From Sphingomonas phyllosphaerae FA2 (lineage in GTDB: Bacteria; Pseudomonadota; Alphaproteobacteria; Sphingomonadales; Sphingomonadaceae), in NCBI RefSeq assembly GCF_000427645.1, contig NZ_KE386571.1, positions 3,598,737 through 3,662,736 on the forward strand: a DNA stretch of 64,000 nt, read 5' to 3'. Numbering within the stretch: position 1 is the first letter of the stretch; every line of letters begins with the position of its first letter. The notes under the pieces are model-generated. The model was not told the origin of the DNA, did not search any database, and saw nothing but the letters and a program-made list of their open reading frames with translations. Shown in pieces: positions 31,053 through 40,021 of this stretch. A program made the translations under genes and the position numbers.

Positions 31053-31147
31053 CGTCATTCCCGCGAAGGCGGGAAACCAGAACCTCTGACCTCCCGACTC
31101 TATCGACAGACCTACGCGTCTGGATTCCCGCCTTCGCGGGAATGACG
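31053..31147. repeat. Dispersed palindrome, family C copy 2
   Basis: Arms CGTCATTCCCGCGAAGGCGG and CCGCCTTCGCGGGAATGACG with inner core CTCTATCGACAGACCTACGC. Lies after the RNase H-like gene and before the 3' end of the chemoreceptor gene. Confidence 0.9.
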
Positions 31148-31164
31148 AGAAATTGGCCGTCTTT

Positions 31165-31183
31165 CTGGATCAAGTCCGGGGCA
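31165..31183. repeat. Family D fragment
   Basis: TGGATCAAGTCCGGGGCAC, one half-arm of family D, directly after repeat C2. Only this end is recognisable. Confidence 0.6.
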
Positions 31184-31195
31184 CCAATAACCCCT

Positions 31196-32746
31196 TCACT
31201 CCGCCGCCGCGCGCTCGCACGTCAGGAACGCCACGAAGCGATTGGTCGACCCATGCAGATCGCGCGCGCTGGTCGCCAGCGCGCTCGCGCTGTTGCGCAC
31301 CGTCGCCGACAGCGTCGACGCCTTGCCGACCGTCTCGACCAACGCGCCGATCCCGCCGCCGATCGCCTCCGCCAGATCCGCCGCGCGCGCCGCGCCGCCG
31401 TCCACCGCCAGCGCACTGCTGCGCTGCTCGTCCACCGCCACCTTGATCCCGCGCGCCGCCCCCGAAACCTCGGCCACCGCCTGCGTCACCGTGCGCAATT
31501 TCTCGCCGGTCTCCGCCACCCCCTCGCGAATGCCCGCGATCAGCACCCCGATCCGGTCGCTCGCGCGCGTCGTGTCGGCGGAGAGCGCCTTCACCTCGCC
31601 CGCGACCACCGCAAAGCCGCGCCCCGCCTCGCCCGCGCGCGACGCCTCGATCGTCGCGTTCAGCGCGAGCAAATTGGTCTGCGCCGCGATCCGGCGGATG
31701 TCGGCGAGAAAGCCTTCGATCTGCACCGCCTGCTCCTCCAGCATCGCGGCGGTCTGAACACTGCGCTGCGCGGCGGTGCAGACCCCGTCGGTCAGCTGCG
31801 ACTGTCGCTCGGCGGCGACCGCGATCGTCTGGATCGAGCGCGTCAGGTCGCGGATCGACGCGGCGACCTGCCCGATATCGGTCGCGGCCTCGCCGGCGCT
31901 CGTCGCCGCCGACACCGCGTCGCCGCGCGCCGCGGCGGTGCCGCCTTCCAGCTGGATCGCCGCCTGCTCCAGCCGCTCGCTCGCCTGCGCGATCCCGCCG
32001 ACGATCGACGTCACCGATCGTTCGAACTCGCCCGCCAGCATCATCAGCTCGCCCCGCCGGTCGTTCGCGAGCTGCGCCGCCTGTTCCTCGCGCCGCCGCC
32101 GTTCACGCCCCGCGCGATCCTCGGCCAGCCGCGCCTGCTCCAGCGCGCTCTCGGTGGCACGCCGGCCCTCCTCGGCGATCGCGGTCAGCTCGCGCGCGCG
32201 TTGCAGGCTGCGCTCCTGCGCCGCGAACAGCCGCTCCAGCATTAGCGTCACCACCGTCAGCGCGCCGAACTGCAAGCCGACCGCGACGACATGGAACAGC
32301 ACCCGCGTCAGGTCGCCGTTGCCGTCGAACACCCAGTCGGGCGCGAACCATTCGAGCAGCACATGATGCACCGCGGTCAGCCCGGTCGCCAGCAGGATCG
32401 GCCGCCAGTCGGCGAGCACCAGCAGCGCCGCCATCGCGACGAAGAAATACATGTGCGCGTCCATCTGCCAAACGCGCCCTTGCAGGACGAACACCAGCAG
32501 CGCCGGCAACACCGTCGCCAGCGACCCCATCATCGCGCGCGCGACCGCATCGTGCCGCCCGAGCACCACCATCGCGGTCGGCCCGATATTGGCGAGCAGC
32601 CCGATCGCCAGCACCACCGGCAGCTTGCCGCCGCCGATCAGCAGGTCGCCCACGCACAATCCGGCAAGCACGATCCAGCCCGCCCAAGCCCAGCCCCTGA
32701 CGCCGTACAGGCGCATCCGGTCGAGCGGATCGATCGCCGTGCTCAT
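31196..32746 (-). CDS. Methyl-accepting chemotaxis-type receptor
   Basis: 516 residues. About six hydrophobic segments at the N-terminus (20-190) with hardly any periplasmic loop, then a coiled-coil and a cytoplasmic MCP signalling domain with the hairpin tip [20 protein letters not shown] and [18 protein letters not shown]. No obvious HAMP domain. ATG 32746 overlaps the stop of the small membrane gene upstream. No che genes are nearby, so it must pair with a remote system or serve another sensory role; its ligand may be a membrane-permeable compound or energy signal. Confidence 0.88.
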   Translation of the reverse strand: MSTAIDPLDRMRLYGVRGWAWAGWIVLAGLCVGDLLIGGGKLPVVLAIGLLANIGPTAMVVLGRHDAVARAMMGSLATVLPALLVFVLQGRVWQMDAHMYFFVAMAALLVLADWRPILLATGLTAVHHVLLEWFAPDWVFDGNGDLTRVLFHVVAVGLQFGALTVVTLMLERLFAAQERSLQRARELTAIAEEGRRATESALEQARLAEDRAGRERRRREEQAAQLANDRRGELMMLAGEFERSVTSIVGGIAQASERLEQAAIQLEGGTAAARGDAVSAATSAGEAATDIGQVAASIRDLTRSIQTIAVAAERQSQLTDGVCTAAQRSVQTAAMLEEQAVQIEGFLADIRRIAAQTNLLALNATIEASRAGEAGRGFAVVAGEVKALSADTTRASDRIGVLIAGIREGVAETGEKLRTVTQAVAEVSGAARGIKVAVDEQRSSALAVDGGAARAADLAEAIGGGIGALVETVGKASTLSATVRNSASALATSARDLHGSTNRFVAFLTCERAAAE

Positions 32747-33063
32747 GCGACGGTCGCCTGTCGGGATAGGGCGCCACAGCCGGCGGGTGGGGCGGCCAAC
32801 ATCACGGCGCGCCACGGTCGAAGCTGCGCCGCAATCCGCGCGCGGCTTCCCACCACCACCAGCGATCCTCGCAGCGGCCCCTCGCCAAGCAACGCAGCCC
32901 CCGACGACAGCGCCAGCCGCGCGGTGGCGTTGACGTCACGGTCGACGATCGGGATCAGCAGGATGCGCCCCTCGGCCGGCGGGTACAGGCTCATGATCGC
33001 GAGCGCGGCGACGCCGACGCCGGCCTGCGCCATTAGTAACAGCCGATCGGAACGGTGATCCAT
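32743..33063 (-). CDS. Small membrane-associated hypothetical protein
   Basis: 106 residues, family not recognised. One hydrophobic segment near the N-terminus ([20 protein letters not shown], about 8-27), then a soluble part with [20 protein letters not shown] and a C-terminal Ala-rich stretch. It overlaps the chemoreceptor gene by 4 bp (ATGA), so the two are probably translated together and may work together. No signal cleavage site; an inner-membrane anchor is inferred. Confidence 0.6.
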   Translation of the reverse strand: MDHRSDRLLLMAQAGVGVAALAIMSLYPPAEGRILLIPIVDRDVNATARLALSSGAALLGEGPLRGSLVVVGSRARIAAQLRPWRAVMLAAPPAGCGALSRQATVA

Positions 33064-33134
33064 GCCGCAGGCTTGTAAGAATCGGTGCTTAACTTACCGT
33101 AATTGAGGAAAGGTATTTGCGCGTCGCGGCCCGC

Positions 33135-33680
33135 TCAGCCGAGCCGTGCGAAGGCCGCCGCGTGCGCCGCCACCCCGCGCTCGCCGCACGGCATCAACCC
33201 GCCCTGCACCGGCAACGCCATCAGATGCTCGCCCGCATAAGGCGAGGCGAAGTTCTTCGCATAATCGGCATGGAAGCCGAACCGCGCGTAGAAAGCCGAC
33301 TCGCCCAGCGCGAAGCACAGCACGACACGCGCCGCCTCGATCCGCTCGATCCCGGCGTGGACCAACGCCTCGGCCACGCCCTGCCGGCGATAATCCTCGG
33401 CGACCGCGACCGGGGCGAGCGCCACCGCAGCGATCGCCTTGCCGCCGACCTCGACCGTCATCCGGCTGAACGCGACCGCGCCGACCAGCGCGCCCCCGTT
33501 CTCGTCGGCGTCCTCGTCAACCGCGACCATCATCAGCACCATGTCGCCGTCGATGCACAATTGCCGGACCAGATCGGCCTCGTCGGCGCGCGGGAAGACG
33601 GTGCGGAGCAGCGCGTCGATCGCGGCGACGTCGCCGCTCGCCGCCGGGCGGATCGCGATCGTCACGCCCGCGATGCTCAC
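33135..33680 (-). CDS. GNAT-family N-acetyltransferase (YhbS-like)
   Basis: 181-residue acetyltransferase. The acetyl-CoA binding motif is LAPVAVAEDYRRQGVAEALV (a Q/RxxGxA-type loop), followed by FALGESAFYARFGFHADYA, typical of the COG3153/YhbS group. Substrate unknown. ATG 33680 overlaps the fabI stop, so it is translated with fabI. Confidence 0.88.
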   Translation of the reverse strand: MSIAGVTIAIRPAASGDVAAIDALLRTVFPRADEADLVRQLCIDGDMVLMMVAVDEDADENGGALVGAVAFSRMTVEVGGKAIAAVALAPVAVAEDYRRQGVAEALVHAGIERIEAARVVLCFALGESAFYARFGFHADYAKNFASPYAGEHLMALPVQGGLMPCGERGVAAHAAAFARLG

Positions 33681-34480
33681 GCCAGCGCGATGTCCGGCGC
33701 GTCCTCGGCCTTCATCCCGATCACGTTATAGCCCGCGTCGACATGGTGGATCTCACCGGTCACGCCGCTCGCCAGGTCGGAGAGCATGTAGAGTCCCGCG
33801 CCGCCGACGTCCTCGATCGTCACGGTGCGGCGCAGCGGCGAATTCAGCTCGTTCCACTTCAGGATATAGTTGAAATCGCCGATCCCGCGCGCCGCCAGCG
33901 TCTGGATCGGCCCGGCCGAGATCGCGTTGATGCGGATATTGTCGGGGCCGAGATCGACCGCGAGATACTTCACGCTCGTCTCCAGCGCCGCCTTGGCCAC
34001 GCCCATCACGTTGTAATGCGGAATCACCTTCTCGGCGCCATAATAGGTCAGCGTCAGGATCGACCCGCCCTCGGGCATCATCCGCCGCGCGCGCTGCGCC
34101 ACCGCGACCAGCGAATAGGCCGAGATGTTCATCGTCATCAGGAAATTGTCTAGCGTTGTATCGTAATAGCGCCCGCGCAGCTGCGACTTGTCCGAAAAGC
34201 CGATCGCATGAACGACGAAGTCGATCGTCGGCCATTCCGCGGCCAGCGCCGCGAAGGTCGCGTCGAGCGCGTCCATGTCCGATACGTCGCAATCGAACAG
34301 CCGCGCGACGCCCAGTTGCTCGGCGAGCGGGCGCACGCGCTTCTCCATCGCCGCGCCCTGATAGGAGAAGGCGAGCTCCGCGCCGGCCTCGCTCAGCTTC
34401 TTGGCGATGCCCCACGCCAGCGACTTGTCGTTGGCCAGCCCCATGATGAGCCCGCGCTTGCCCGCCATCAATCCGTTCAC
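33677..34480 (-). CDS. fabI: Enoyl-[acyl-carrier-protein] reductase (NADH)
   Basis: Last reductive step of fatty-acid elongation; also the triclosan target. 267 residues from GTG 34480 (VNGLMAGKRGLIMGLANDK). This start makes the catalytic Tyr and Lys Tyr156 and Lys163, matching E. coli FabI numbering. NAD-binding region and the HAIGFSDKSQLRG strand are intact. A GTG at 34504 would add 8 residues and overlap the YihY gene. It is in series with dnaJ-like, yihY-like and a GNAT gene. Confidence 0.94.
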   Translation of the reverse strand: MNGLMAGKRGLIMGLANDKSLAWGIAKKLSEAGAELAFSYQGAAMEKRVRPLAEQLGVARLFDCDVSDMDALDATFAALAAEWPTIDFVVHAIGFSDKSQLRGRYYDTTLDNFLMTMNISAYSLVAVAQRARRMMPEGGSILTLTYYGAEKVIPHYNVMGVAKAALETSVKYLAVDLGPDNIRINAISAGPIQTLAARGIGDFNYILKWNELNSPLRRTVTIEDVGGAGLYMLSDLASGVTGEIHHVDAGYNVIGMKAEDAPDIALA

Positions 34481-34493
34481 GCGTATACCTGCA

Positions 34494-35447
34494 TTATGAT
34501 TCACCCTGTCCGGTCCCCTCTACAACCGGTTCGGGCGGCTCCGCCAGTGCCGCGTTGAGGTGCGCGCCGAAGACCAGTCCCAGCCCGATCAGATAGAAGA
34601 ACAACAGCATGACGACTACACCGGCGAGGCTGCCATAGGTCAGGTCGTAGCCACCGAGCTGCGACAGCGCCCACGGCAGCCCCGCCGTCATGCTGACCCA
34701 CCACAGGGTCGTGAAAAGCGCGCCCGGCCATTTGCGCGCGTCGCTGCGCCGGTATTTGCCCGGCGTCACCGAGTAAAACAGCATGTACAGCGCGCCGAAC
34801 ATGATCGCCGCCGGCACCAGCCGCGCGATGTTGAGCCACTCCGCGACGTGCTGCGCCACCGGCAGCAGGCGATAGATGAACTGCTCGGCAGCGGTCAGGA
34901 TGCCCTGCACCAGAAACGCGAACAGCGCGATCACCACCGAGGCGATGATCGCGACGCTCAGCCCCAGCCGCGCGCGCCACAGCGACTGCGACGAGCGGGT
35001 GCCATAGGCTTTGCGGAAGATGTCGCGGATCGTCTCGGCGAAGCTGCCGACCGTCCACAGCCCGACCAGCGCGCCGAACCACAACAACGGCCCGGTCCGC
35101 GCCTGCAACACATTGGCGATCGGCGTCCGCAACACCTCCGCCACGTCGCGCGGCAGCACCGACAGGAAGCTGGCCAGCCCCCGCTGCACGTCGTCGCTCT
35201 GCCCGAACAGCGACGCCACCGCCGCGGCGACGATGAAGAACGGAAACACCGTCATCAGCGCGAGATAGGCGAGGTTGCCGGCGTAGATGAACCCGTCGGT
35301 CCACACGCCAATCACCGCGCGCTTGAACACCTCCCACGCATAGGCGCCGGGGCGGACGCGCGCGAGCTGGCGGTCGAGCCGACGCCGCGCGGCGCCGTGG
35401 TGGCGCCCGCGGTCTTCAGGCGTCAACGATAGCGGGGCGTCGGTCAC
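34494..35447 (-). CDS. YihY/virulence factor BrkB family membrane protein
   Basis: 317-residue inner-membrane protein with about six helices (for example YLALMTVFPFFIVAAAVASL, ARLGLSVAIIASVVIALFAF and VVMLLFFYLIGLGLVFGAHL). Conserved family segments include AGNLAYLALMTVFPFF, LLWFGALVGLWTVGSFAETI and GGYDLTYGSLAGVVV. Cytoplasmic N-terminus is basic. The molecular function of the family is not established. It ends 13 bp from the fabI GTG and begins 6 bp after the DnaJ gene stop. Confidence 0.9.
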   Translation of the reverse strand: MTDAPLSLTPEDRGRHHGAARRRLDRQLARVRPGAYAWEVFKRAVIGVWTDGFIYAGNLAYLALMTVFPFFIVAAAVASLFGQSDDVQRGLASFLSVLPRDVAEVLRTPIANVLQARTGPLLWFGALVGLWTVGSFAETIRDIFRKAYGTRSSQSLWRARLGLSVAIIASVVIALFAFLVQGILTAAEQFIYRLLPVAQHVAEWLNIARLVPAAIMFGALYMLFYSVTPGKYRRSDARKWPGALFTTLWWVSMTAGLPWALSQLGGYDLTYGSLAGVVVMLLFFYLIGLGLVFGAHLNAALAEPPEPVVEGTGQGES

Positions 35448-35453
35448 GCACGG

Positions 35454-36413
35454 TCAGACGCCCATCGCCGCACGCGGGTTCCCGCCACCGTCCCAGCCGG
35501 CGACGAACGCTTTCAGCGCCGCATCGTCCGCCGGCACGTCGACGATCAGCGTCACCAGCTGATCGCCACGCTCGCCGCCTTTGCGGTGAAAGCCTTTTCC
35601 CTTCAAACGCAATGTCTTGCCGGAGGTTGCCCCGGTCGGCACCGTGATCATCACCGGCTTGTCGACCGTCGGGCACTTCACCTTTCCGCCCTCGACCGCT
35701 TCCTTGAGCGTGATCGGCAGGTCGAGCCGCACGTCGTCGCCCTCGCGTGTGAAGAAGCGGTGCGGCTGGACCTCGATCGTCACGATCGCGTCGCCGGGGC
35801 CGCCCGGGCCGTCGTCACCCTTGCCCGCCAGCCGCATCTGCGTGCCGGTATCGACCCCGGCGGGCAGCTTGAGGTCGATCGTGCTGCCGCTCGCCAGCGT
35901 CACCCGCTGCGGCGCGAGCGTCGCGGCGTCGGTAAACGGCACGCGCAGCGAATAGGCGACGTTGCCGCCCTTCGGCGGCGGCTGCCGCCTGCCGAAGCCG
36001 CTCGCGAATCCGCCGCTGCCGCCAGCACCGCCACGCGCGCGACCGCCGCCGAACAGCCCCTCGAAGATGTCGCTCATGTCGGGGCCGCCGGCACCGCCGC
36101 CCATCCCGCTCATGTCGAAGCCTTCGGGCCGGAACCCGCCATTGCCCGCCTGTCCGCGCCCGCCCGCGCCGAAGCCGAACGGCGAGGTCGGGTTGCCGTC
36201 GCCGTCGATCTCGCCGCGGTCGAACCGCGCGCGCTTGTCCTTGTCGGTCAGCAGGTCATAGGCACCCGTGACCTGCCCGAACTTCTCCGCCGCCTTGGGA
36301 TTGTCGCGATTGCGGTCGGGATGCAGCTCCTTGGCGAGCTTGCGATACGCTTTCTTGATCTCCGCCTCGCTGGCGCCGCGCGCCACGCCCAGCGTCGCAT
36401 ATGGATCGGCCAT
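35454..36413 (-). CDS. DnaJ/CbpA-type J-domain co-chaperone
   Basis: 319 residues: J domain (1-70, with HPD in KELHPDRNRDN), a Gly/Phe-rich linker with many GGG runs (about 80-150), then the C-terminal beta domains CTD I and II (PFTDAATLAPQRVTLASGST and KLPAGVDTGTQMRLAGKGDD) without the DnaJ zinc finger, as in CbpA. Expected to stimulate DnaK ATP hydrolysis and bind clients. It heads a tight minus-strand series with yihY-like, fabI and GNAT genes. Confidence 0.92.
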   Translation of the reverse strand: MADPYATLGVARGASEAEIKKAYRKLAKELHPDRNRDNPKAAEKFGQVTGAYDLLTDKDKRARFDRGEIDGDGNPTSPFGFGAGGRGQAGNGGFRPEGFDMSGMGGGAGGPDMSDIFEGLFGGGRARGGAGGSGGFASGFGRRQPPPKGGNVAYSLRVPFTDAATLAPQRVTLASGSTIDLKLPAGVDTGTQMRLAGKGDDGPGGPGDAIVTIEVQPHRFFTREGDDVRLDLPITLKEAVEGGKVKCPTVDKPVMITVPTGATSGKTLRLKGKGFHRKGGERGDQLVTLIVDVPADDAALKAFVAGWDGGGNPRAAMGV

Positions 36414-36473
36414 GTCGTCCCCGGTTGGTGTGTTACTCGCCTATGTGGGGCAGTGATGCGCGAAGCGCAATCG

Positions 36474-37373
36474 TTACGCCGGCTCCTCGATGCGCTCCGC
36501 AATCGGCGCGACATCGACGCTGACCTCCATCGCCTGCGCCCCCGATCCCAGCACCACGCCGTCGACCGGCGCGATCTCGGCATAGTCGCGCCCGATCGCG
36601 ACGACGATATGGTCGCCCGCCATCCAGATGCCGTTGGTCGGATCGACCCCCACCCAGCCGCGCTGCGGCCCGCACCAGATCAGCACCCAGGCGTGCGTGG
36701 CGTCCGCGCCGACCAGCCGCTCCTGACCGGGCGGGGGGATCGTGCGGATATAGCCAGACGCGTAAGCAGCGGGCAGTCCGGCGGCGCGCAGCCCCGTCAG
36801 CATGATCTGCGCGAAATCCTGACAGACGCCGCTGCGCTTGGCGAACGCCTCGTGCGGCGGCGTGTCGACCAGCGTCGCGGCGGGATCGAACGCGAAGTCG
36901 CGCTGGATGCGCCGCGCCAGCGCGATCCCGGCCTCCAGCACGTTGCGGTCCGGCGACAGGTCGGGCGCGCAATAATCGGCGATCGCGCGGTCGAGCGGGA
37001 TCAGCGGGGAGGGGAACAGATACGCTGCCGGCCCCGCCGCCGACACGTCGCTCGACGCCCGCGCCAGCGCGCAGACCTCGGCGATCATCGGGTCGCTCGC
37101 GTCGGGCACCGGCACCAGCCGGTCGACGGTGATCCGCGCGACGCTCTCGATCGTCAGCCGCCGGACGCGCTCGTCGACCACCAGCCGCGTGACATGCGCC
37201 AGCCCGGCCTCGGCGTAGGCGGCGGTGGTCCGCCCCGACGGCGCGACGTGCAGCGCATAGTCCTCCAGCTTCTGCCCCGGCCAGTCGATCGGCTTCAGCC
37301 GCAGATTGCAGCGGGCGAACTTGACCGCATTGCCATAGTCGAAGCGGGTGATGTGGCGGATGTCATAACGCAT
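36474..37373 (-). CDS. Transglutaminase-like protein (with alpha-E/ATP-grasp partner)
   Basis: 299 residues with the bacterial transglutaminase N-terminal domain and a transglutaminase-like core. The triad is intact: Cys in RSGVCQDFAQIML, His in DATHAWVLIWCG, Asp in VGVDPTNG. N-terminal domain (1-150) starts MRYDIRHITRFDYG. Members of this family often neighbour circularly permuted ATP-grasp and alpha-E proteins and are thought to act in making or cutting a peptide; the product is unknown. The partner gene lies upstream, separated by repeat B5. Confidence 0.9.
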   Translation of the reverse strand: MRYDIRHITRFDYGNAVKFARCNLRLKPIDWPGQKLEDYALHVAPSGRTTAAYAEAGLAHVTRLVVDERVRRLTIESVARITVDRLVPVPDASDPMIAEVCALARASSDVSAAGPAAYLFPSPLIPLDRAIADYCAPDLSPDRNVLEAGIALARRIQRDFAFDPAATLVDTPPHEAFAKRSGVCQDFAQIMLTGLRAAGLPAAYASGYIRTIPPPGQERLVGADATHAWVLIWCGPQRGWVGVDPTNGIWMAGDHIVVAIGRDYAEIAPVDGVVLGSGAQAMEVSVDVAPIAERIEEPA

Positions 37374-37388
37374 CGATCAGGCCCCATT

Positions 37389-37465
37389 CGTCATTGCGAG
37401 CGTAGCGAAGCAATCCAGGGCGTCCTGGTCCAACCCTGGATTGCTTCGCTACGCTCGCAATGACG
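37389..37465. repeat. REP-like palindrome, family B copy 5
   Basis: CGTCATTGCGAGCGTAGCGA ... GCTTCGCTACGCTCGCAATG with core CCAGGGCGTCCTGGTCCAAC. Inserted between the ATP-grasp/alpha-E and transglutaminase genes. Confidence 0.88.
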
Positions 37466-37482
37466 AAGTAAGAGTGTGTCGC

Positions 37483-39966
37483 TCACGCCAGCGTCAACCC
37501 GCTCGCCCGCAACGGCTCTGCGCCCTGCAGGAAATACCGCCGCGCGATCGCCTCGGACAGCCTGAACAAACGATGCTCGACCTCCGACAGCGTCTCGGGA
37601 TCGAGCAGCGCCGCCTGCGCCGGAGCGACCAGTGCCAGCAGCTCCGTCGCCTCGATCTGCTGCGGCTCGGCCATGCCGTCGTCGTCGAGCACCGGCAGCG
37701 CGGCGAGATGCTCGCGAACCCGCTCGACCTGAAACGCCAGCGCGCGCGGATTGCCCGGATCGAGCACGGTCAGGTCGACCACCGGCACCCGCGCGATACC
37801 GGTCAGATAGCGCTGGCGATAGCTGATCTGGCTGTCGGCAAGATCGAGCAGCGTCGACAGATCGCCCGCCGACGCGCCGCTCATCCCGAAAATCCGCGCC
37901 GCGCGGGTGATCGCGCGCGCGCGCTCGATCCGCCGCCCGAGATCGTGGAACCGCCACGCCGCGGTCCGCCCCATATGCTCGGCGGACAGCCCGGCGATCG
38001 CGGCATAGCGGCGCTGAAGCGATCCGGCGCGGTCGAGCATCCCGCGATGCGTCGGAAAGGGCGCGTCGAGCAGCCGCACCATGTCCACCGACAGCCGGTC
38101 GCGCGATCCGCCCGCGATCCGCTGCGCATGGGTGTTGATTGCGGCCACCGATTGCCAGCCGTCGCGCGCCTCCATTGCCGTGCGCGCGAACGCGATCAGG
38201 TCGGCGCGGCGGAAGCTGGCCGGGGCAGGGGCCGCGCCGCTGTCGACGATCTCGGCGACCAGCTTCGCGATCGTCGCCTCGTCGGGGGCTGCACCAGTGT
38301 CGGCGTCGATCGAATGGCCCAGCATGACGCGGATCGCCGCCAGCAACGCCTCGCCGCGCTCCAGATAGCGTCCGAGCCAGAAGAAATTGTCGGCCACCCG
38401 GCTCGGCAACGTCCCCGGATTGCGCCGGACGTGCAGCGAATCGGGTGCGGGCAGCAACGACACCGGCGACACCGGCTCCGCGCCGTGCACGCAGACGTCC
38501 GCCGACCAAGTTCCCTCGCCCAGCACCGCCGCACGCGGGTCGGGATGCTCGCCGATCCGCGCGAACCCGCCCGGCAACACCTGCCAGTGGCCCTGCGCGT
38601 CGCGCGCCGCGAACACCCGCAACGTGAACGGCCGCGGCTCCAGCCGGTCCTCGATGATGACCGGCATCGTCGACAGCCGGACGATCTCCTGCCCGACATA
38701 ATCCTGCGGTCGCCGCGTCAGGTCGTCGAGGAACGCCGCGCGCTGTTCCGGCGTCAGGTCCGCCCCCGCCACCGGCGCGTCGCCCGGCAGCCCCAAAGTC
38801 CGTGCCCCGAACGCCGGGGACAGCAACATCGACCCGAACTCGCCCGCGACATGTGCGGCCTCGCGCGGCTGCCCGCACCACCAGGTCGCGATGTTCGGCA
38901 GGATCAGGTCCGCGCCGGTCAGCCGCGTGCTCAGCTGCGGCAGGAACGCGCCGAACGCCGGGCTTTCCAGCACGCCCGCGCCCGGCGCATTGGCCAGCAC
39001 GACATTGCCCTGCGCCCAGACGTCGATCAGCCCCGGCACGCCGATCCGCGAATGCGAGTCGAACGCCAGCGGGTCGAGCAGCCGCGGATCGAGCCGCCGC
39101 CACAAGGCATCAACGCGCTTCAGCCCCGCGATTGTGCGGACGTAGAGCCGGTCCTCCAGCGCGGCGAGATCGTCGCCCTCGACCAGCAACAGCCCCAGAT
39201 AGCGCGCCAGATGCGCCTGTTCGGGATAGCTGGGATTGTAGCGCCCCGGCGTTAGCAAACCGATCCGCGGGTCGCTGCGCCGGCACGCCGCCGCCAGCCC
39301 CTCGCGGAACGCGGCGAAGAACGGCGCATGGCGGCGAACGTTGAGCCGCGCCTGCAACCCACCGAGCGTGCGGCTGACCGCCAGCCGGTTCTCCAGCGCA
39401 TAGCCCGCTCCGGTCGGCGCGCGCAGATGGTCGGCGAGCACCCGCCACTCCCCCGACGGGCTGCGCCCCAGATCGATCGCGACGAAATGCAGATGGTGCC
39501 CGCCCGGCGGCGCAAGCCCGACCAGCGGCCGCAGGAAGAACGGGCTGCCGGTGACAAGCGTCGCGGGAAAGTGCCCGCGCTCCACCAGCCTGGACGGGCC
39601 GTAGAGGTCGGCGAGGATCGTCTCGAACAGATCGGCGCGCTGGACGACCCCGCGCTCGATATGTGCCCATTCCGCCGCCTCGATCAGCAGCGGCATCGGG
39701 CTGACCGGCCACGGCCGCTCGCTGTCCTCGCCGATGATGCGAAAGCCGGTGCCGATGTCGATCGCGTGCCGCTGCACCCGCTCGCGCGCATGGCCGAGAT
39801 CGTCGCCCGCGACCGAAGACAATTCCTCGAGCACCGCCAGCCACGGCGCGGCGGCACCGGCGCGCATCGTGTCGGACGAGGTGCCTGCGTAATCGTCGAA
39901 GTGGCGGCGGGCGAGGGTGCCGGTATCGAAGAGGGGCTGCGTGGCCAGCGGTTCCTCCTTAGCCAA
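37483..39966 (-). CDS. Circularly permuted ATP-grasp fused to alpha-E domain
   Basis: 827 residues from TTG 39966. The first about 480 form a circularly permuted ATP-grasp (DUF404/DUF407 type: GRSPSGEWRVLADHLRAPTG, GLLTPGRYNPSYPEQAHLAR and LEPRPFTLRVFAA). The rest is an alpha-E (DUF403) helical domain (RVADNFFWLGRYLERGEALL and RADLIAFARTAMEARDGWQS). ATP-grasp enzymes ligate acids to amines, so a peptide-forming reaction is likely, but substrate and product are unknown. Start uncertain: an AAGGAGGA sits just after the TTG, 6 nt before a CTG (39948) that could be the true start. Confidence 0.88.
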   Translation of the reverse strand: MAKEEPLATQPLFDTGTLARRHFDDYAGTSSDTMRAGAAAPWLAVLEELSSVAGDDLGHARERVQRHAIDIGTGFRIIGEDSERPWPVSPMPLLIEAAEWAHIERGVVQRADLFETILADLYGPSRLVERGHFPATLVTGSPFFLRPLVGLAPPGGHHLHFVAIDLGRSPSGEWRVLADHLRAPTGAGYALENRLAVSRTLGGLQARLNVRRHAPFFAAFREGLAAACRRSDPRIGLLTPGRYNPSYPEQAHLARYLGLLLVEGDDLAALEDRLYVRTIAGLKRVDALWRRLDPRLLDPLAFDSHSRIGVPGLIDVWAQGNVVLANAPGAGVLESPAFGAFLPQLSTRLTGADLILPNIATWWCGQPREAAHVAGEFGSMLLSPAFGARTLGLPGDAPVAGADLTPEQRAAFLDDLTRRPQDYVGQEIVRLSTMPVIIEDRLEPRPFTLRVFAARDAQGHWQVLPGGFARIGEHPDPRAAVLGEGTWSADVCVHGAEPVSPVSLLPAPDSLHVRRNPGTLPSRVADNFFWLGRYLERGEALLAAIRVMLGHSIDADTGAAPDEATIAKLVAEIVDSGAAPAPASFRRADLIAFARTAMEARDGWQSVAAINTHAQRIAGGSRDRLSVDMVRLLDAPFPTHRGMLDRAGSLQRRYAAIAGLSAEHMGRTAAWRFHDLGRRIERARAITRAARIFGMSGASAGDLSTLLDLADSQISYRQRYLTGIARVPVVDLTVLDPGNPRALAFQVERVREHLAALPVLDDDGMAEPQQIEATELLALVAPAQAALLDPETLSEVEHRLFRLSEAIARRYFLQGAEPLRASGLTLA

Positions 39967-40021
39967 CCGGGGCGGACCCTAATGCCGCGGTCTGGTTAAG
40001 CAATCGGAATCGACCGCCCCC

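Noticed and set aside
31053..31183. A gene in the gap between the RNase H-like and chemoreceptor genes
   Set aside because: The gap is filled by repeat C2 and a family D fragment; no frame there has coding character.
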